The notes under the pieces are model-generated. The model had not been told where the DNA came from and searched no databases. It saw nothing but the letters and a program-made list of their open reading frames with translations. This document shows, in pieces, positions 1 through 8,780 of a stretch of DNA of 64,000 bases. The stretch spans positions 406,988 to 470,987 of the forward strand of contig NZ_CP021324.1 in NCBI RefSeq assembly GCF_002156965.1, given 5' to 3'. The position numbers were made by a program, and so were the translations under genes. The DNA is from Candidatus Nitrosomarinus catalina. Lineage in GTDB: Archaea > Thermoproteota > Nitrososphaeria > Nitrososphaerales > Nitrosopumilaceae. Every line of letters begins with the position of its first letter. Within the stretch, counting starts at the first letter, position 1.

Positions 1-470
1 TCTGCTGCTACAGATGCTGGTACTGCATTAGGATGAATGCTTTGAATTGGAAAGTCCCTGAATACCAATTTCACACTACCTTTTTCAATATATTCTTCCA
101 TTATTGTTGGAAGTGTTTGTATGTGAAATCGTGCACAAAATGGACATTGAAAATCTGAAAATTCTATTATTGTGATTGGTGCATCTGGATTACCAATTAC
201 TGGATCATTATCTGCAGATATCTCTAGTGGTATACTTGGTTGTTTTGTTGGTAATTGTTTTTCGAGAATTTTTAATTCTAACTCTGCAATTGCATTATCT
301 AATTCTTTTTGGGATATTTGCTCAGAACTTAAATTAGAAACAAATGATCCTGCAAAAAATGCTGCAATTCCTGTTATGATGATTATTGATATGATTAATG
401 AATTGAATGTGGCTCTTTTGATCACTTTTTCATTTTTTTTATAATCTTCTACAACATAACCTTCATCCAT
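1..470 (-). CDS. DsbA-family thiol:disulfide oxidoreductase, C-terminus cut by window edge
   Basis: Reading the minus strand from an ATG at 470 gives about 156 residues before the window ends, so the C-terminus is missing. The order is a short charged N-terminus, one hydrophobic segment (about residues 22-44), a short linker, then a thioredoxin-like start with FSDFQCPFCARFH. CPFC is the redox-active CxxC of DsbA-type proteins. The single N-terminal hydrophobic segment suggests an enzyme anchored to the membrane with its catalytic domain outside, forming or isomerising disulfides in exported proteins. Such proteins are abundant in ammonia-oxidising archaea (family knowledge). The substrate is unknown. 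Confidence 0.9.
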   Translation of the reverse strand, partial: MDEGYVVEDYKKNEKVIKRATFNSLIISIIIITGIAAFFAGSFVSNLSSEQISQKELDNAIAELELKILEKQLPTKQPSIPLEISADNDPVIGNPDAPITIIEFSDFQCPFCARFHIQTLPTIMEEYIEKGSVKLVFRDFPIQSIHPNAVPASVAA

Positions 471-539
471 AATCTGTTTTTCATTACAGCATACTTATTC
501 GTATTGTGAATTTACTCCGTATTATTTTGAAAATTTAAA

Positions 540-612
540 GCCACTGACGGGATCTGAACCCATGACCTACTGATTACAAATCAGTTGCTCTACCAGGCTG
601 AGCTACAGTGGC
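540..612 (-). tRNA. tRNA-Thr (anticodon TGT)
   Basis: The minus strand folds as a complete cloverleaf: acceptor GCCACTG/CAGTGGC, D-arm GCTC/GAGC, anticodon stem ACTGA/TCAGT around loop TTTGTAA (anticodon TGT, threonine), and T-arm with TTCAGAT. It is 73 nt long, has no intron and does not encode CCA. It lies between the DsbA-like gene and a small membrane protein gene. Confidence 0.96.
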
Positions 613-726
613 ACGAAGTAAAATGAACTTTATGAAGCTTTAAAGTGTTACCTGAGCCAAACCCTGTGTTTTTTAAAATAATCTCTACACCTTTCAATTT
701 ATAACATTGGCTTTTTGATAATTGTT

Positions 727-963
727 ATGAGATACATTGAACCAACTCGAGTTAAGGTTCTAATGATGATGTTTTTTGCAACAGGTATTGTTGGTATTCT
801 AATTGGATTATCAGCTATCACGCCTCCAAATCTCAAAATGATGATTACCTTTATGGGTTTGATTAATGTTGGATTGGGTGCATTTTTCACATTCATCTTT
901 CTTACTCAAATTAAGTCTGAACCTGACAAACGTAAGAAAAAGAAAAAATCCAAATCAGATTAG
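727..963 (+). CDS. Small two-helix membrane protein, function unknown
   Basis: The 78-residue protein has two hydrophobic segments (about residues 9-30 and 38-60) and a very basic lysine-rich C-terminal tail (RKKKKKSKSD), which by the positive-inside rule should be cytoplasmic. I chose the ATG at 727; an in-frame TTG at 715 would add four residues. It is followed 58 bp later by the arginine decarboxylase gene on the same strand. No family recognised. Confidence 0.6.
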   Translation: MRYIEPTRVKVLMMMFFATGIVGILIGLSAITPPNLKMMITFMGLINVGLGAFFTFIFLTQIKSEPDKRKKKKKSKSD

Positions 964-1021
964 TGATTTTAATTCTTTAGAATTAAAGTATAAATAATAA
1001 TTCTCTATCAGGAATTCAGAA

Positions 1022-1573
1022 ATGTTAGATTTAGTTGCCAAAGAATTGTTTCTCACAAAAGGTAAAGGTGTTCATGAAGATAGACTAACTAGTTTTGAAT
1101 ATGCTTTAAGGGATGCTGGGATTGCTGGAACTAATCTTGTGTTGATTTCAAGTATTTTCCCTCCTCATGCAAAACTGATTAGTCGTAAAGAAGGTTTGAA
1201 AAAAATTAAAGCCGGGCAGATTTTGTTTACCATTTATTCAAAAAATCAAACAAAAGAGCCTCATAGAGTTTGTTCTGCTTCAGTTGGAATTGCACAACCT
1301 AAAGATAACGAAAGATATGGTTATCTCTCTGAGTATGAATCATTTGGTCAAAATGAAATTCAAGCAGGTGATTATGCAGAAGATATAGCAGCTCAAATGT
1401 TGGCCTCTTCATTGGGCATTCCTTTTGATGCTGACAAAGATTGGGATGAAAAAAGACAACAATGGTCCATTTCTGGTGAGATTTACAATACACATAATGT
1501 AACTCAATCTACAAAAGGTGATAAGGATGGAAAGTGGACCACTGTTTTTGCAGCTGCAGTTCTTTTAGTTTAA
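1022..1573 (+). CDS. pdaD: Pyruvoyl-dependent arginine decarboxylase
   Basis: It converts arginine to agmatine, the first step of archaeal polyamine synthesis. The motif LISSIFPPHAK at about residues 41-51 contains the Ser-Ser pair (43-44) where the proenzyme family self-cleaves to give beta and alpha chains and turns Ser44 into the pyruvoyl group. The N-terminal FLTKGKGVHED and FEYALRDAGIA stretches also match the PvlArgDC family. The length (183 residues) is close to archaeal homologues. Self-processing is inferred from the conserved site. Its stop abuts the end of the convergent gene at 1574. Confidence 0.93.
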   Translation: MLDLVAKELFLTKGKGVHEDRLTSFEYALRDAGIAGTNLVLISSIFPPHAKLISRKEGLKKIKAGQILFTIYSKNQTKEPHRVCSASVGIAQPKDNERYGYLSEYESFGQNEIQAGDYAEDIAAQMLASSLGIPFDADKDWDEKRQQWSISGEIYNTHNVTQSTKGDKDGKWTTVFAAAVLLV

Positions 1574-2728
1574 TTATTTTTTATATCCTTTAAGATAAAA
1601 AATTGCTGCACCAATAGAAACTATTGCAATAACTCCTACTACTATAATTGATTCGTCTGTTTCTGGTTCTTCATATTTCATATTGTCTCCGCCAAGTGAA
1701 AATTGTAATTCCTCTTCATTTATTGAATCACGTTCTCCAAAAATGAATTTACCTTGAATTTGTTCTCCTTTATTTGGATCAAAAATCCATCCTTCTGTTG
1801 TAAATTTTGTTGGCATTTCCATTCCGTCAATATTTTGGGTTGGTATGATGTTTCCTTTGATATCTGATACCTTATTTTCTTCATCCGATAATATGATTAT
1901 TTGAAATAAAGAATTTAATGGATAATTTCCGCCAGAAAAATAATTTGATCTAGTGATTTCATTAATGTTGAAAAATTCTAATGGATTAATTTCTGTCCCT
2001 GATCCTATTTGATTTTCAATTGGACTATTTGTTGATACTCTTAATTGTAAAAGAGATTTTGATTCTGTTGGAATCATAGAAAATGACATCTTGGCATTTT
2101 CATCTGTGGATAATATTTTTCCAATTTCATAAAACCCTCCATTTTCTCTAATTTGACTTGAAATTAGCATTGATGATAATTTTGCATACATTGAATCTGT
2201 ATCCTCCATTGGCATTGTAAACACTGCTGAAATTGTACCTGTACCTGAAACAATACCTGATGTATCTAAAGCATCATTTGTTTCTGCATTTGTATGGATA
2301 TACACTTGAAAAAATTCTGCATTTGTATCAAAAACATGATTGATTTCATCAATAAGTGATTCACCTATTTCTCTTGTTGAGGCCTGTATTGCATTAATCC
2401 CTTTATCTTCTGGATTTCTTTCTATGTTTATCAAAATACATGATTGATCAGTGACTCCTAAAACACAATTGTTTTCATTTGTAATTATTATTGCTTGAAT
2501 TCTTCCATGTTCTCTAATTTTTAATTCTAATTCTGCAGGAAATATTATTTCTTGAATACTGGTACTTAGTAGAGTGATTGATGCAATATTTGTTTGAGAA
2601 ATCTTTTCATCAATAATCAGCTGAGCTGATTCTTGAAAAGTCGATAATTTTATTTCTTGTGAATATGCTTGATCAATTGAAATACCTGCAAATATAATTA
2701 AAAATGCGAGAAAAATTATCTTTTGCAT
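1574..2728 (-). CDS. Predicted secreted, C-terminally membrane-anchored protein, function unknown
   Basis: From the ATG at 2728 the protein is about 384 residues: a signal-peptide-like N-terminus (MQKIIFLAFLIIFAGI, ending near YSQE), a long polar extracellular region, and a C-terminal transmembrane helix (about residues 358-378) with basic residues GYKK at the end. That layout fits a surface protein anchored at its C-terminus. An upstream in-frame start at 2809 would put 27 residues before the signal and overlap the divergent gene, so I prefer 2728. No catalytic motif seen. It ends exactly where the arginine decarboxylase gene ends. Confidence 0.75.
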   Translation of the reverse strand: MQKIIFLAFLIIFAGISIDQAYSQEIKLSTFQESAQLIIDEKISQTNIASITLLSTSIQEIIFPAELELKIREHGRIQAIIITNENNCVLGVTDQSCILINIERNPEDKGINAIQASTREIGESLIDEINHVFDTNAEFFQVYIHTNAETNDALDTSGIVSGTGTISAVFTMPMEDTDSMYAKLSSMLISSQIRENGGFYEIGKILSTDENAKMSFSMIPTESKSLLQLRVSTNSPIENQIGSGTEINPLEFFNINEITRSNYFSGGNYPLNSLFQIIILSDEENKVSDIKGNIIPTQNIDGMEMPTKFTTEGWIFDPNKGEQIQGKFIFGERDSINEEELQFSLGGDNMKYEEPETDESIIVVGVIAIVSIGAAIFYLKGYKK

Positions 2729-2835
2729 ATTTTTAATTTTTGAATATGAGATATTAAATTTACTTATTTTTGTATTTTGTTTTTCAAACATCTTTGATAG
2801 GAAACCCATATTTTGCTGTCTATTCTTTTAAAATT

Positions 2836-3408
2836 ATGGCTTTAATTCCAATAGTTGCTGAATATCTAAATGATCCTTTTATTCAGTTAATTGTAATTTT
2901 GAGTACCTTTGCAATTGGATTATCTCAAGGAATTTTTTTAGGTAGAGCAATTCTTTTAAGATTTCCAAGACTACAAAATCATCTTAAAACAGTATCTGTG
3001 TCTTTATTTGTTCTATTTTTAATTAATACTGTTCTTAGTGTACCCAGATTTCAGTCTCCTGAAAAAATTGATCTTACAAATTTAGCTGTTGCAAATCCTA
3101 ATGAGTTAATTTCAACTGTTTTTTTGATTTTCGGAATGAATACTGGATTTTTAACTATTCTTGCTTTTTCAATTATGGTGATGACTTTTGTAATTTTAAA
3201 ATTTACCAATTTACACGGAATTGTGAAAGGATTTGTTTTCTTTTTTAGTAGTTTATTACTAATCTTTACTGCTCTTAGCCGATTCACTGATCTTACTCCT
3301 AGCTCTTTTGAAGTTTTACTCTATTTTCTTTATCAGCTAGGTGTGACAATCGGAATTCTTTTTGGGACTATCAGGAAAATTAAACCTCCTAAATTGGATT
3401 TGAAATAA
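2836..3408 (+). CDS. Polytopic membrane protein, function unknown
   Basis: From the ATG at 2836 (MALIPIVAEYLND) the protein is 190 residues with about five hydrophobic helices separated by short loops, and a basic C-terminus (RKIKPPKLDLK). An in-frame ATG at 2770 would add 22 residues but overlaps the start region of the divergent secreted-protein gene. No catalytic or transport motif recognised. The two genes share a 107-bp divergent promoter region. Confidence 0.68.
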   Translation: MALIPIVAEYLNDPFIQLIVILSTFAIGLSQGIFLGRAILLRFPRLQNHLKTVSVSLFVLFLINTVLSVPRFQSPEKIDLTNLAVANPNELISTVFLIFGMNTGFLTILAFSIMVMTFVILKFTNLHGIVKGFVFFFSSLLLIFTALSRFTDLTPSSFEVLLYFLYQLGVTIGILFGTIRKIKPPKLDLK

Positions 3409-3464
3409 TCTCAAAGGTTTAAATGATATATTTTTAAATAATTTTTGACATCGAATTCAAACCG

Positions 3465-3510
3465 TTCGGGGAACAAGCCGGCAGTCCATGCGTTGGACTG
3501 TCGGCCCCAT
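3465..3510 (+). ncRNA. Candidate GC-rich folded small RNA
   Basis: In an AT-rich gap there is an 11-bp helix with one G-U pair: 3478-3488 (CCGGCAGTCCA) pairs with 3494-3504 (TGGACTGTCGG) around loop TGCGT. Outside it GGGG (3468-3471) pairs with CCCC (3505-3508), leaving a one-sided internal loop AACAAG (3472-3477). There is no ORF. TATA-like AT runs lie upstream at about 3424-3440. The strand is assigned from those and is uncertain. It is not followed by a T-run, so a simple terminator is less likely. Confidence 0.5.
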
Positions 3511-3575
3511 TATTCTAAAAATTTAAAATTATTTCTTAGAAATACTTTATACGTAAAATAATTCTAATTCTGATT

Positions 3576-4034
3576 ATGAATAAATTTATCACAATTGGTG
3601 ATGAAAAAGTCAGTATTACTGAAATTGAAAATGCAAAAACTATTCCTGAGTTATTGCAAACTAGAGTTCAGTATGCCATCTTAGATCAATTAAACGACAT
3701 GGTTGCAAGATCTGGCATGGGAAATCCTGATGAGGTAAAAAAATTAGTGCTCAGAGATATTGCATTTAGTAGAGGTGGGTATTCTTCTTCTTTTACTTTC
3801 CAAATGGCTAATCAGGCTGTGAATATTACAGAAGCTGATTTTACTAGTGAAAAAAGTATTTCTGAATTATTGGTTTTACGTATTGAACATGCGATAATGG
3901 ATCAATTAAATTATTTAATTTCACAATCTGATAATCCTGAGAATTCTTTAAAAAAAATTAAAGATACTCTTATTGTTGATGTCGAAAAAATAATTAGTGC
4001 TTATAATTTACCTGAAAAAAATGATGCTGATTAA
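3576..4034 (+). CDS. Conserved-looking protein with an internal duplication, function unknown
   Basis: The protein is 152 residues and made of two copies of one roughly 65-residue helical unit. Copy 1 has TIPELLQTRVQYAILDQLND; copy 2 has SISELLVLRIEHAIMDQLNY. Each copy begins with a short beta-like stretch (SITEIENA, NITEADFT). There is no signal peptide or membrane segment, so it is probably cytoplasmic. No function can be assigned. It is a single gene with a gap on both sides. Confidence 0.72.
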   Translation: MNKFITIGDEKVSITEIENAKTIPELLQTRVQYAILDQLNDMVARSGMGNPDEVKKLVLRDIAFSRGGYSSSFTFQMANQAVNITEADFTSEKSISELLVLRIEHAIMDQLNYLISQSDNPENSLKKIKDTLIVDVEKIISAYNLPEKNDAD

Positions 4035-4061
4035 TTTTATTACAAATAATTTCTTTTTGAA

Positions 4062-5834
4062 TTAATTTAATGATGATAGGGTTTTAACTTGCTGATTGAC
4101 ATAATCAAAACCTTCTTGCCAAAACTTTGGTGATCTAATATCAAATCCATGTTCTGATAATAATTTTTCAGGTTTTTTTGAACCTCCTGCAGATAAAATA
4201 TCGATATATGATTTCACAAAATCATTTCCTTCTTTTTTATATCTTTGAAACAGTGATAATGCTAACAAATTTCCAAATGAATATGCATAGCAGTAAAATG
4301 GCGTATGATAAAAATGAGGAATACAACTCCATTCAATCCCAAAATCATCTGAAAGATTAACTGAATTCCCAAACTGTTCTTTTAAATTTTGTAAATATGT
4401 TTTTGATATTTCATCTATTGTTGTGCCCTTACTGATTAAATTATGTGCATCAACCTCAAAAATTGTAAAAAATGATTGTCTGAGAATTGTTGCATACAAA
4501 TCATCAATTTTTTCAGCTAACATTATCTTTTTTTGGTCATCAGAAATTTTATCTGATAAATTATCATAAAGTAATAATTCTGAAAATGTGGATGCTGTTT
4601 CAGCTAATGGTAATGGGGCATCCTGAACTAATATGGATCTATCTTGTGCTGCCTGACTATGAACTGCATGACCTAATTCATGTGCCAAAGTAAAGACATC
4701 TCTGGATTTGCCTGTAAAATTAACTAAAACATAGGGTGTAATTTTTGGAGTTAGTGTACTACAAAACGCTCCATCCCTTTTTCCTGGTCTGACAGATGAG
4801 TCAATATGGTTTTCATTGAATACTTTTCTGGCAAATTCTTCTAATGTACTGCTAAATTTTCCTAGTGATTCAAACACTAGATTAACTGATTGATTATATG
4901 AATAATTTTTTTCTTTAATTTTTGCAGCAGCAGGTGCATACAGATCATATCTTTCCAATTTTTTCATATCTAGCATTTTTGCTTTTTGAAGAAAGAATTT
5001 TTGAAATACTGATGAATTTTTTCGACAAATTGTGAGAAGTGATTCTATAGTTTTATCATCTACATCATTGCCAATGTTTCTCATAGAAATTGGGCTTTTG
5101 TATCCTCTGATTTCTATGCCTTCATTTTTCCAATTAAGGACAATGTTTTGATATATTTCTCCGATTACCCCTTTGTTTTCAGTATATTTTGTAAGAATTG
5201 TTTTATAAGCTGTTTCTCTTATTTTTGGATTTGTACTTCTGACATAATTTGTTAACTCTTCCCTTGTCATCACTTTTGTTTTATTGTTAATTTTCATTTT
5301 ATATTCAAAAGCGTTAGTAATTTTATCATATAGTTTTACAAGTGCAGAAATTCCTGTAACGTCTAATGTGTTAATTATTTTTTCTTCTGATTCACTTAGT
5401 GCATATTTTGCAAATAATCTTTTGTATGTCAGATATTCCTTCAATTCTCCTGTTTCTTTCATTAGTCTAGTTGCATTTTTTTCATCTACTTGTGTTTTCC
5501 ACCATAAATCAAAAAATAAAATTTTGTTTGAAATCTCTGAACCTAATTTTGACATTTGAGTCATTAGTGAAGTTGCTTCATCTGATTGGGTGTTTGATGA
5601 ATATGCTAATGATGCATACCCTCCAATTTTACTCATTTTATGTGAAATTTCTTCAACTTGTTGTAAAATCATTTTAAATTGTTTTGATGACATTTTTGGA
5701 TTTAATTTTGATTTTATTTTTTCAAATTTTTTTGCTTGATTTTCTAAATCTTTAATTTGTTTTTGAAATGCAGAACTTTTTGGATTTTTTGCTAATTCTG
5801 ATAAATCCCATTCTCCTAGTTCATATTGTTTCAT
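4062..5834 (-). CDS. pepF: M3-family oligoendopeptidase (PepF-like)
   Basis: This is a cytoplasmic zinc metallopeptidase that cuts short peptides. The zinc motif HELGH (in LAHELGHAVHSQAA, near residue 384) supplies the two histidine ligands and the catalytic glutamate; the downstream E of LAETASTFSEL is the expected third ligand. The 590-residue length matches PepF/M3B enzymes. The helical N-terminal part and the C-terminal HFYHTPFYCYAYSFG segment are also typical. It is monocistronic on the minus strand, 47 bp upstream of the double RAM-domain gene. Confidence 0.93.
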   Translation of the reverse strand: MKQYELGEWDLSELAKNPKSSAFQKQIKDLENQAKKFEKIKSKLNPKMSSKQFKMILQQVEEISHKMSKIGGYASLAYSSNTQSDEATSLMTQMSKLGSEISNKILFFDLWWKTQVDEKNATRLMKETGELKEYLTYKRLFAKYALSESEEKIINTLDVTGISALVKLYDKITNAFEYKMKINNKTKVMTREELTNYVRSTNPKIRETAYKTILTKYTENKGVIGEIYQNIVLNWKNEGIEIRGYKSPISMRNIGNDVDDKTIESLLTICRKNSSVFQKFFLQKAKMLDMKKLERYDLYAPAAAKIKEKNYSYNQSVNLVFESLGKFSSTLEEFARKVFNENHIDSSVRPGKRDGAFCSTLTPKITPYVLVNFTGKSRDVFTLAHELGHAVHSQAAQDRSILVQDAPLPLAETASTFSELLLYDNLSDKISDDQKKIMLAEKIDDLYATILRQSFFTIFEVDAHNLISKGTTIDEISKTYLQNLKEQFGNSVNLSDDFGIEWSCIPHFYHTPFYCYAYSFGNLLALSLFQRYKKEGNDFVKSYIDILSAGGSKKPEKLLSEHGFDIRSPKFWQEGFDYVNQQVKTLSSLN

Positions 5835-5881
5835 ATTTTTTCTATTTTACAACTATTAAAAAATGAATAGATTTTGTGATT

Positions 5882-6412
5882 TTATTTTGATTCTTGTTCT
5901 TTGATTATGTTTAATGTCATGCTAGTTTTGAGATTTGGTAACCCTCTGATTGCTCTAGTAATGACATCTTGTAATACTTCTTCACTTGATGATTCTACTC
6001 TACATATCACATCATAATATCCAAAAACTACGTCTGCTTCTTTAATTTCTGGTATTTTGCAAAGATTTTTCAATGTTGGATATTCTTCTCCTTTTTCACA
6101 ATGAAAAACAACATAAGCTTGACTAGAGTTTTGACCAAGCATTGCCCCAACAAGTTTTTCTGCAATTTGAAATAACTGCCCTGACTCTGAACTAGTTAAT
6201 GTCATGCTAGAATTAATTTTTGGTATTTTTCTAATTTGTTTAGTTACAATTTCTTGAATTTTTTCATCTGTTGTACATTCAATCTGTGCAACAATATCGT
6301 ATAACCCTAATGTTCCGTGAGCTTCTTTAATTCCTACAATTTCTTGTAATGATTGTATTACTTCTTTTTCTTCTCCTAAATCACAATTCATCATGATGTA
6401 TGCTTTTGCCAT
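5882..6412 (-). CDS. Tandem Lrp/AsnC ligand-binding (RAM) domain protein without a DNA-binding domain
   Basis: The protein has two RAM-type effector domains in tandem, about residues 1-80 and 92-172. Each runs from a strand (AYIMMNCDLGEE; AYVVFHCEKGEE) through GxYD (LGLYDIV; FGYYDVI) to a closing SSMTL or TSMTL. No helix-turn-helix precedes them, so it probably binds a small ligand or pairs with full Lrp-type regulators rather than binding DNA itself. A single-domain relative lies at 21926 and a full Lrp-type regulator at 22324. Confidence 0.85.
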   Translation of the reverse strand: MAKAYIMMNCDLGEEKEVIQSLQEIVGIKEAHGTLGLYDIVAQIECTTDEKIQEIVTKQIRKIPKINSSMTLTSSESGQLFQIAEKLVGAMLGQNSSQAYVVFHCEKGEEYPTLKNLCKIPEIKEADVVFGYYDVICRVESSSEEVLQDVITRAIRGLPNLKTSMTLNIIKEQESK

Positions 6413-6522
6413 TAAGGATGAACTCCTGTTGAAATGTTGTTTTTGTTAATCATCCAAAAGTTTATGCATTTTTAGCATAAAAGTTTTCATAAGTTATTTT
6501 TTAATTTATTTCACATTTATCG

Positions 6523-6780
6523 CTAAAAATACTCTTCATGTATGTAACACCATTTCCAAATATCTTCTGGAATTGCTTTCATGACTGGATGCCCTGTATC
6601 TTTGAAATGTTTTGTTGCGTGTTTTCCAATTGATGAGTCACAACATCCCACATGTCCACATGTGAGACACATTCGAAGTGCAACTGTTGGTAAGTGTTCT
6701 TTTTCACACTCTTCACATTTTACAGTATTTGGAGAAATATTTTCTTTTTTTTGCAAAAAATGCTCGCATTCTTTTTGCAT
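6523..6780 (-). CDS. UBP-type zinc finger protein
   Basis: This 85-residue protein is almost entirely one ZnF-UBP domain: CEH near the N-terminus, CEEC, CLTCGHVGCC, and the histidine-rich KHATKHFKDTGHPV. In eukaryotes this fold binds the C-terminus of ubiquitin. In archaea its partner is unknown and could be a SAMP or other small-modifier tail (inference). It starts 4 bp after the end of the pyrophosphatase gene on the same strand, so the two are likely co-transcribed. Confidence 0.87.
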   Translation of the reverse strand: MQKECEHFLQKKENISPNTVKCEECEKEHLPTVALRMCLTCGHVGCCDSSIGKHATKHFKDTGHPVMKAIPEDIWKWCYIHEEYF

Positions 6781-6784
6781 TTTC

Positions 6785-7324
6785 TTAATATTTTTTTAAT
6801 GTCTCTTTGTATCTCTTTATTGATTCAATAATTACTGACTTTGCATCTTTTGCTGATTTCCATCCCATTATTTCCACTTTTTTGCCTTCTAGTTCTTTGT
6901 ACACTTGGAAGAAGTGTGCAATTTCTGAACGATGATGATCTTCTATATTTTCAATATCTGTTGTGTGTAGATATCTAGGATCATTTGTTGAAACACAAAT
7001 AATTTTGTCATCTGGTTCACCATCATCTTTCATTTGCAATAGTCCGATTGGTCTTGATTCAATCAAAATACCTGGAAATGTTGGATTAGTTACAAGAACT
7101 AATGCATCCAATGGATCGCCATCTTCTGACAATGTTTGTGGGATTAATCCGTAGTCTCCTGGATAGTGAAATGGGGAAAACAATACTCTGTCTAATTTAA
7201 TTAAATTATTTTTTTTATCATATTCGTATTTGTTCATGGATCCTTTTGGAATTTCTACAATTGCGTTAATTATTTCTGGAACATCTGTTCCTGTCTCTAT
7301 GTCGTGCCAAAAATTTTTACTCAT
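6785..7324 (-). CDS. ppa: Inorganic pyrophosphatase, class I
   Basis: It hydrolyses pyrophosphate to phosphate and so pulls biosynthetic reactions forward. The metal-binding signature DGDPLDALV is present, as are the N-terminal VEIPKGSMNKYEYDK and FPGDYG-like segment (FHYPGDYGLIPQT). The length of 179 residues is normal for soluble family I enzymes. It is the first gene of a probable two-gene unit with the zinc-finger gene. Confidence 0.96.
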   Translation of the reverse strand: MSKNFWHDIETGTDVPEIINAIVEIPKGSMNKYEYDKKNNLIKLDRVLFSPFHYPGDYGLIPQTLSEDGDPLDALVLVTNPTFPGILIESRPIGLLQMKDDGEPDDKIICVSTNDPRYLHTTDIENIEDHHRSEIAHFFQVYKELEGKKVEIMGWKSAKDAKSVIIESIKRYKETLKKY

Positions 7325-7375
7325 TTTACAGCTGTTCTGATAAATACTTAGTATATGATTCTATGGGATTTATTT

Positions 7376-7798
7376 TTAGACTACTTGATTTGTGTTAGGA
7401 ATAACTTTGAATATCTTGACGGTATATTCTCCTTGAAATATATCTGTAAATTGGCCAGTTTGTGTGTCTAGATTTCTAACTCTGAATTTATACTCGTATG
7501 AGCCGTCTCCTTTGGTATCAATTTGTGCGATGTGCACTGCCTCATCTCCTTTATAGAACTGAATAATTACTGGATATCTTTCAGCAACATCTGATGCTGA
7601 TCCGTAAACTGTTCCCCATGGCAAGGTGTTATTTTCAGGGACTACTAGTGTTGTAATTGTAGTTTCTAAACTAACTTTTTCATTAATTGGTGTTACTGTA
7701 ATTTCATTTGTTATTGCAGATGCGGTATTTGGAATTATCATTATTGCTAATAATGCAATAATTGATGTCATTGCAAGTAAGCTGATATTTTTATTCAT
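7376..7798 (-). CDS. Small secreted protein, function unknown
   Basis: The 140-residue protein starts with a clear signal peptide (hydrophobic residues 5-27, ending NTASA). The rest looks like a small beta-rich domain (YPVIIQFYKGDEAVHIA, YEYKFRVRNLD, EYTVKIFKV). It is probably exported or surface-bound. No enzymatic motif is visible. Confidence 0.72.
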   Translation of the reverse strand: MNKNISLLAMTSIIALLAIMIIPNTASAITNEITVTPINEKVSLETTITTLVVPENNTLPWGTVYGSASDVAERYPVIIQFYKGDEAVHIAQIDTKGDGSYEYKFRVRNLDTQTGQFTDIFQGEYTVKIFKVIPNTNQVV

Positions 7799-7860
7799 TC
7801 TGTAGTTTGTACTTGTGATGTTCTTTAAATAATTTATTATTAATTTCTACTAGATTATTC

Positions 7861-8526
7861 TTATTCTAAAACATCATAATATTGATTGAGACGTTGAGTC
7901 AACAAATCTTTATAATCTTCAGTTTTTTTCACAAATTCCATTCTTGAATTTTTTTCACTACTTACTAAAATAACTACTTGTTTAACTTCGATACCTGTTA
8001 GTTCTTCAAACATTTGTGAATATGCTGTACCTTGGATGAAATGATCTGTCATCCATTCTTCCTTCTGATTGCTTCTTTTTGTTTTGTAATCAATTATTGA
8101 TAATTCTCCATCATAATTTGCAATACAGTCTGATGTGCCTGCTAATTTCATTTTGTTACTGTATAATCTTAGCTCTGTTCCATGGACGTCATTGATTTTT
8201 TGTAAAAATGGAATCAGATTGTTAAAATGTGCCACTGACAGTAATCTAACTTCGTCTGTTTGTTTTACTTCATTAATGTGGTTTTCAATTAATTTGTGTG
8301 TCTCTGTGCCTATGATTGCGGCCTCTTGAGTAATGTAATTTGCTGCAATTTCTTGCTCTTTCCAATTCTCTAAACTTTCTTTTTTTTCTAATGACATTGT
8401 TTCATGTAGTATTGTTGTAATCGATGGATAGATTTCTCCTGATGGGGTTTGGTAAAAATGCGCATTATCTCTTTCAATTAATTCTGCTTGTTTGAAATTA
8501 ACTGGAATGTGATTATACAGTGACAT
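7861..8526 (-). CDS. PD-(D/E)XK-family nuclease-like protein
   Basis: The core motif is GTSDCIANYDGELSIIDYK: an aspartate (SD) followed by D-Y-K, as in the D...(D/E)xK active site, then GTAYSQMFEELTG, where a conserved glutamine/tyrosine helix is expected. An upstream SITTILHETM and an E-H helix resemble the exonuclease branch related to Cas4/RecB and MGME1-like nucleases. It is about 221 residues from the ATG at 8526; a TTG at 8541 is possible. No CRISPR or recBCD genes are nearby, so a role in DNA repair is only inferred. Confidence 0.75.
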   Translation of the reverse strand: MSLYNHIPVNFKQAELIERDNAHFYQTPSGEIYPSITTILHETMSLEKKESLENWKEQEIAANYITQEAAIIGTETHKLIENHINEVKQTDEVRLLSVAHFNNLIPFLQKINDVHGTELRLYSNKMKLAGTSDCIANYDGELSIIDYKTKRSNQKEEWMTDHFIQGTAYSQMFEELTGIEVKQVVILVSSEKNSRMEFVKKTEDYKDLLTQRLNQYYDVLE

Positions 8527-8609
8527 TTTTTTTGATGTCAAATCATCTCATATAGTTATTTTGAATTTACTTTTTTAGGAATTCATGAATTAAAATTATT
8601 TTAATTAAT

Positions 8610-8702
8610 GGACCGGATGGGATTTGAACCCACGACCCTTGCGGGAATTTCTTCCTTACGCAGTGTGAGTGCGTCATCCAAACCAAACTAGACGACCAGT
8701 CC
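8610..8702 (-). tRNA. tRNA-Val (anticodon CAC) with an insertion in the variable region
   Basis: The minus strand gives acceptor GGACTGG/CCGGTCC, anticodon stem ACGCA/TGCGT around CTCACAC (anticodon CAC), and T-arm GTGGG/CCCAT with TTCAAAT. Between anticodon stem and T-arm there are 24 nt instead of the 5 expected for a class I tRNA, and they contain a small hairpin GGAA-GAAA-TTCC. Valine tRNAs do not carry a long variable arm, so an intron of about 19 nt at a non-canonical position is the simplest reading. The exact splice sites are not resolved. Confidence 0.88.
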
Positions 8703-8780
8703 GAATTATTTATGAAATAGGTGGTTTTCTATCTTTACTTTATTGATATTTTGTAATTACCTAACCTTTTTGTATCAAAT

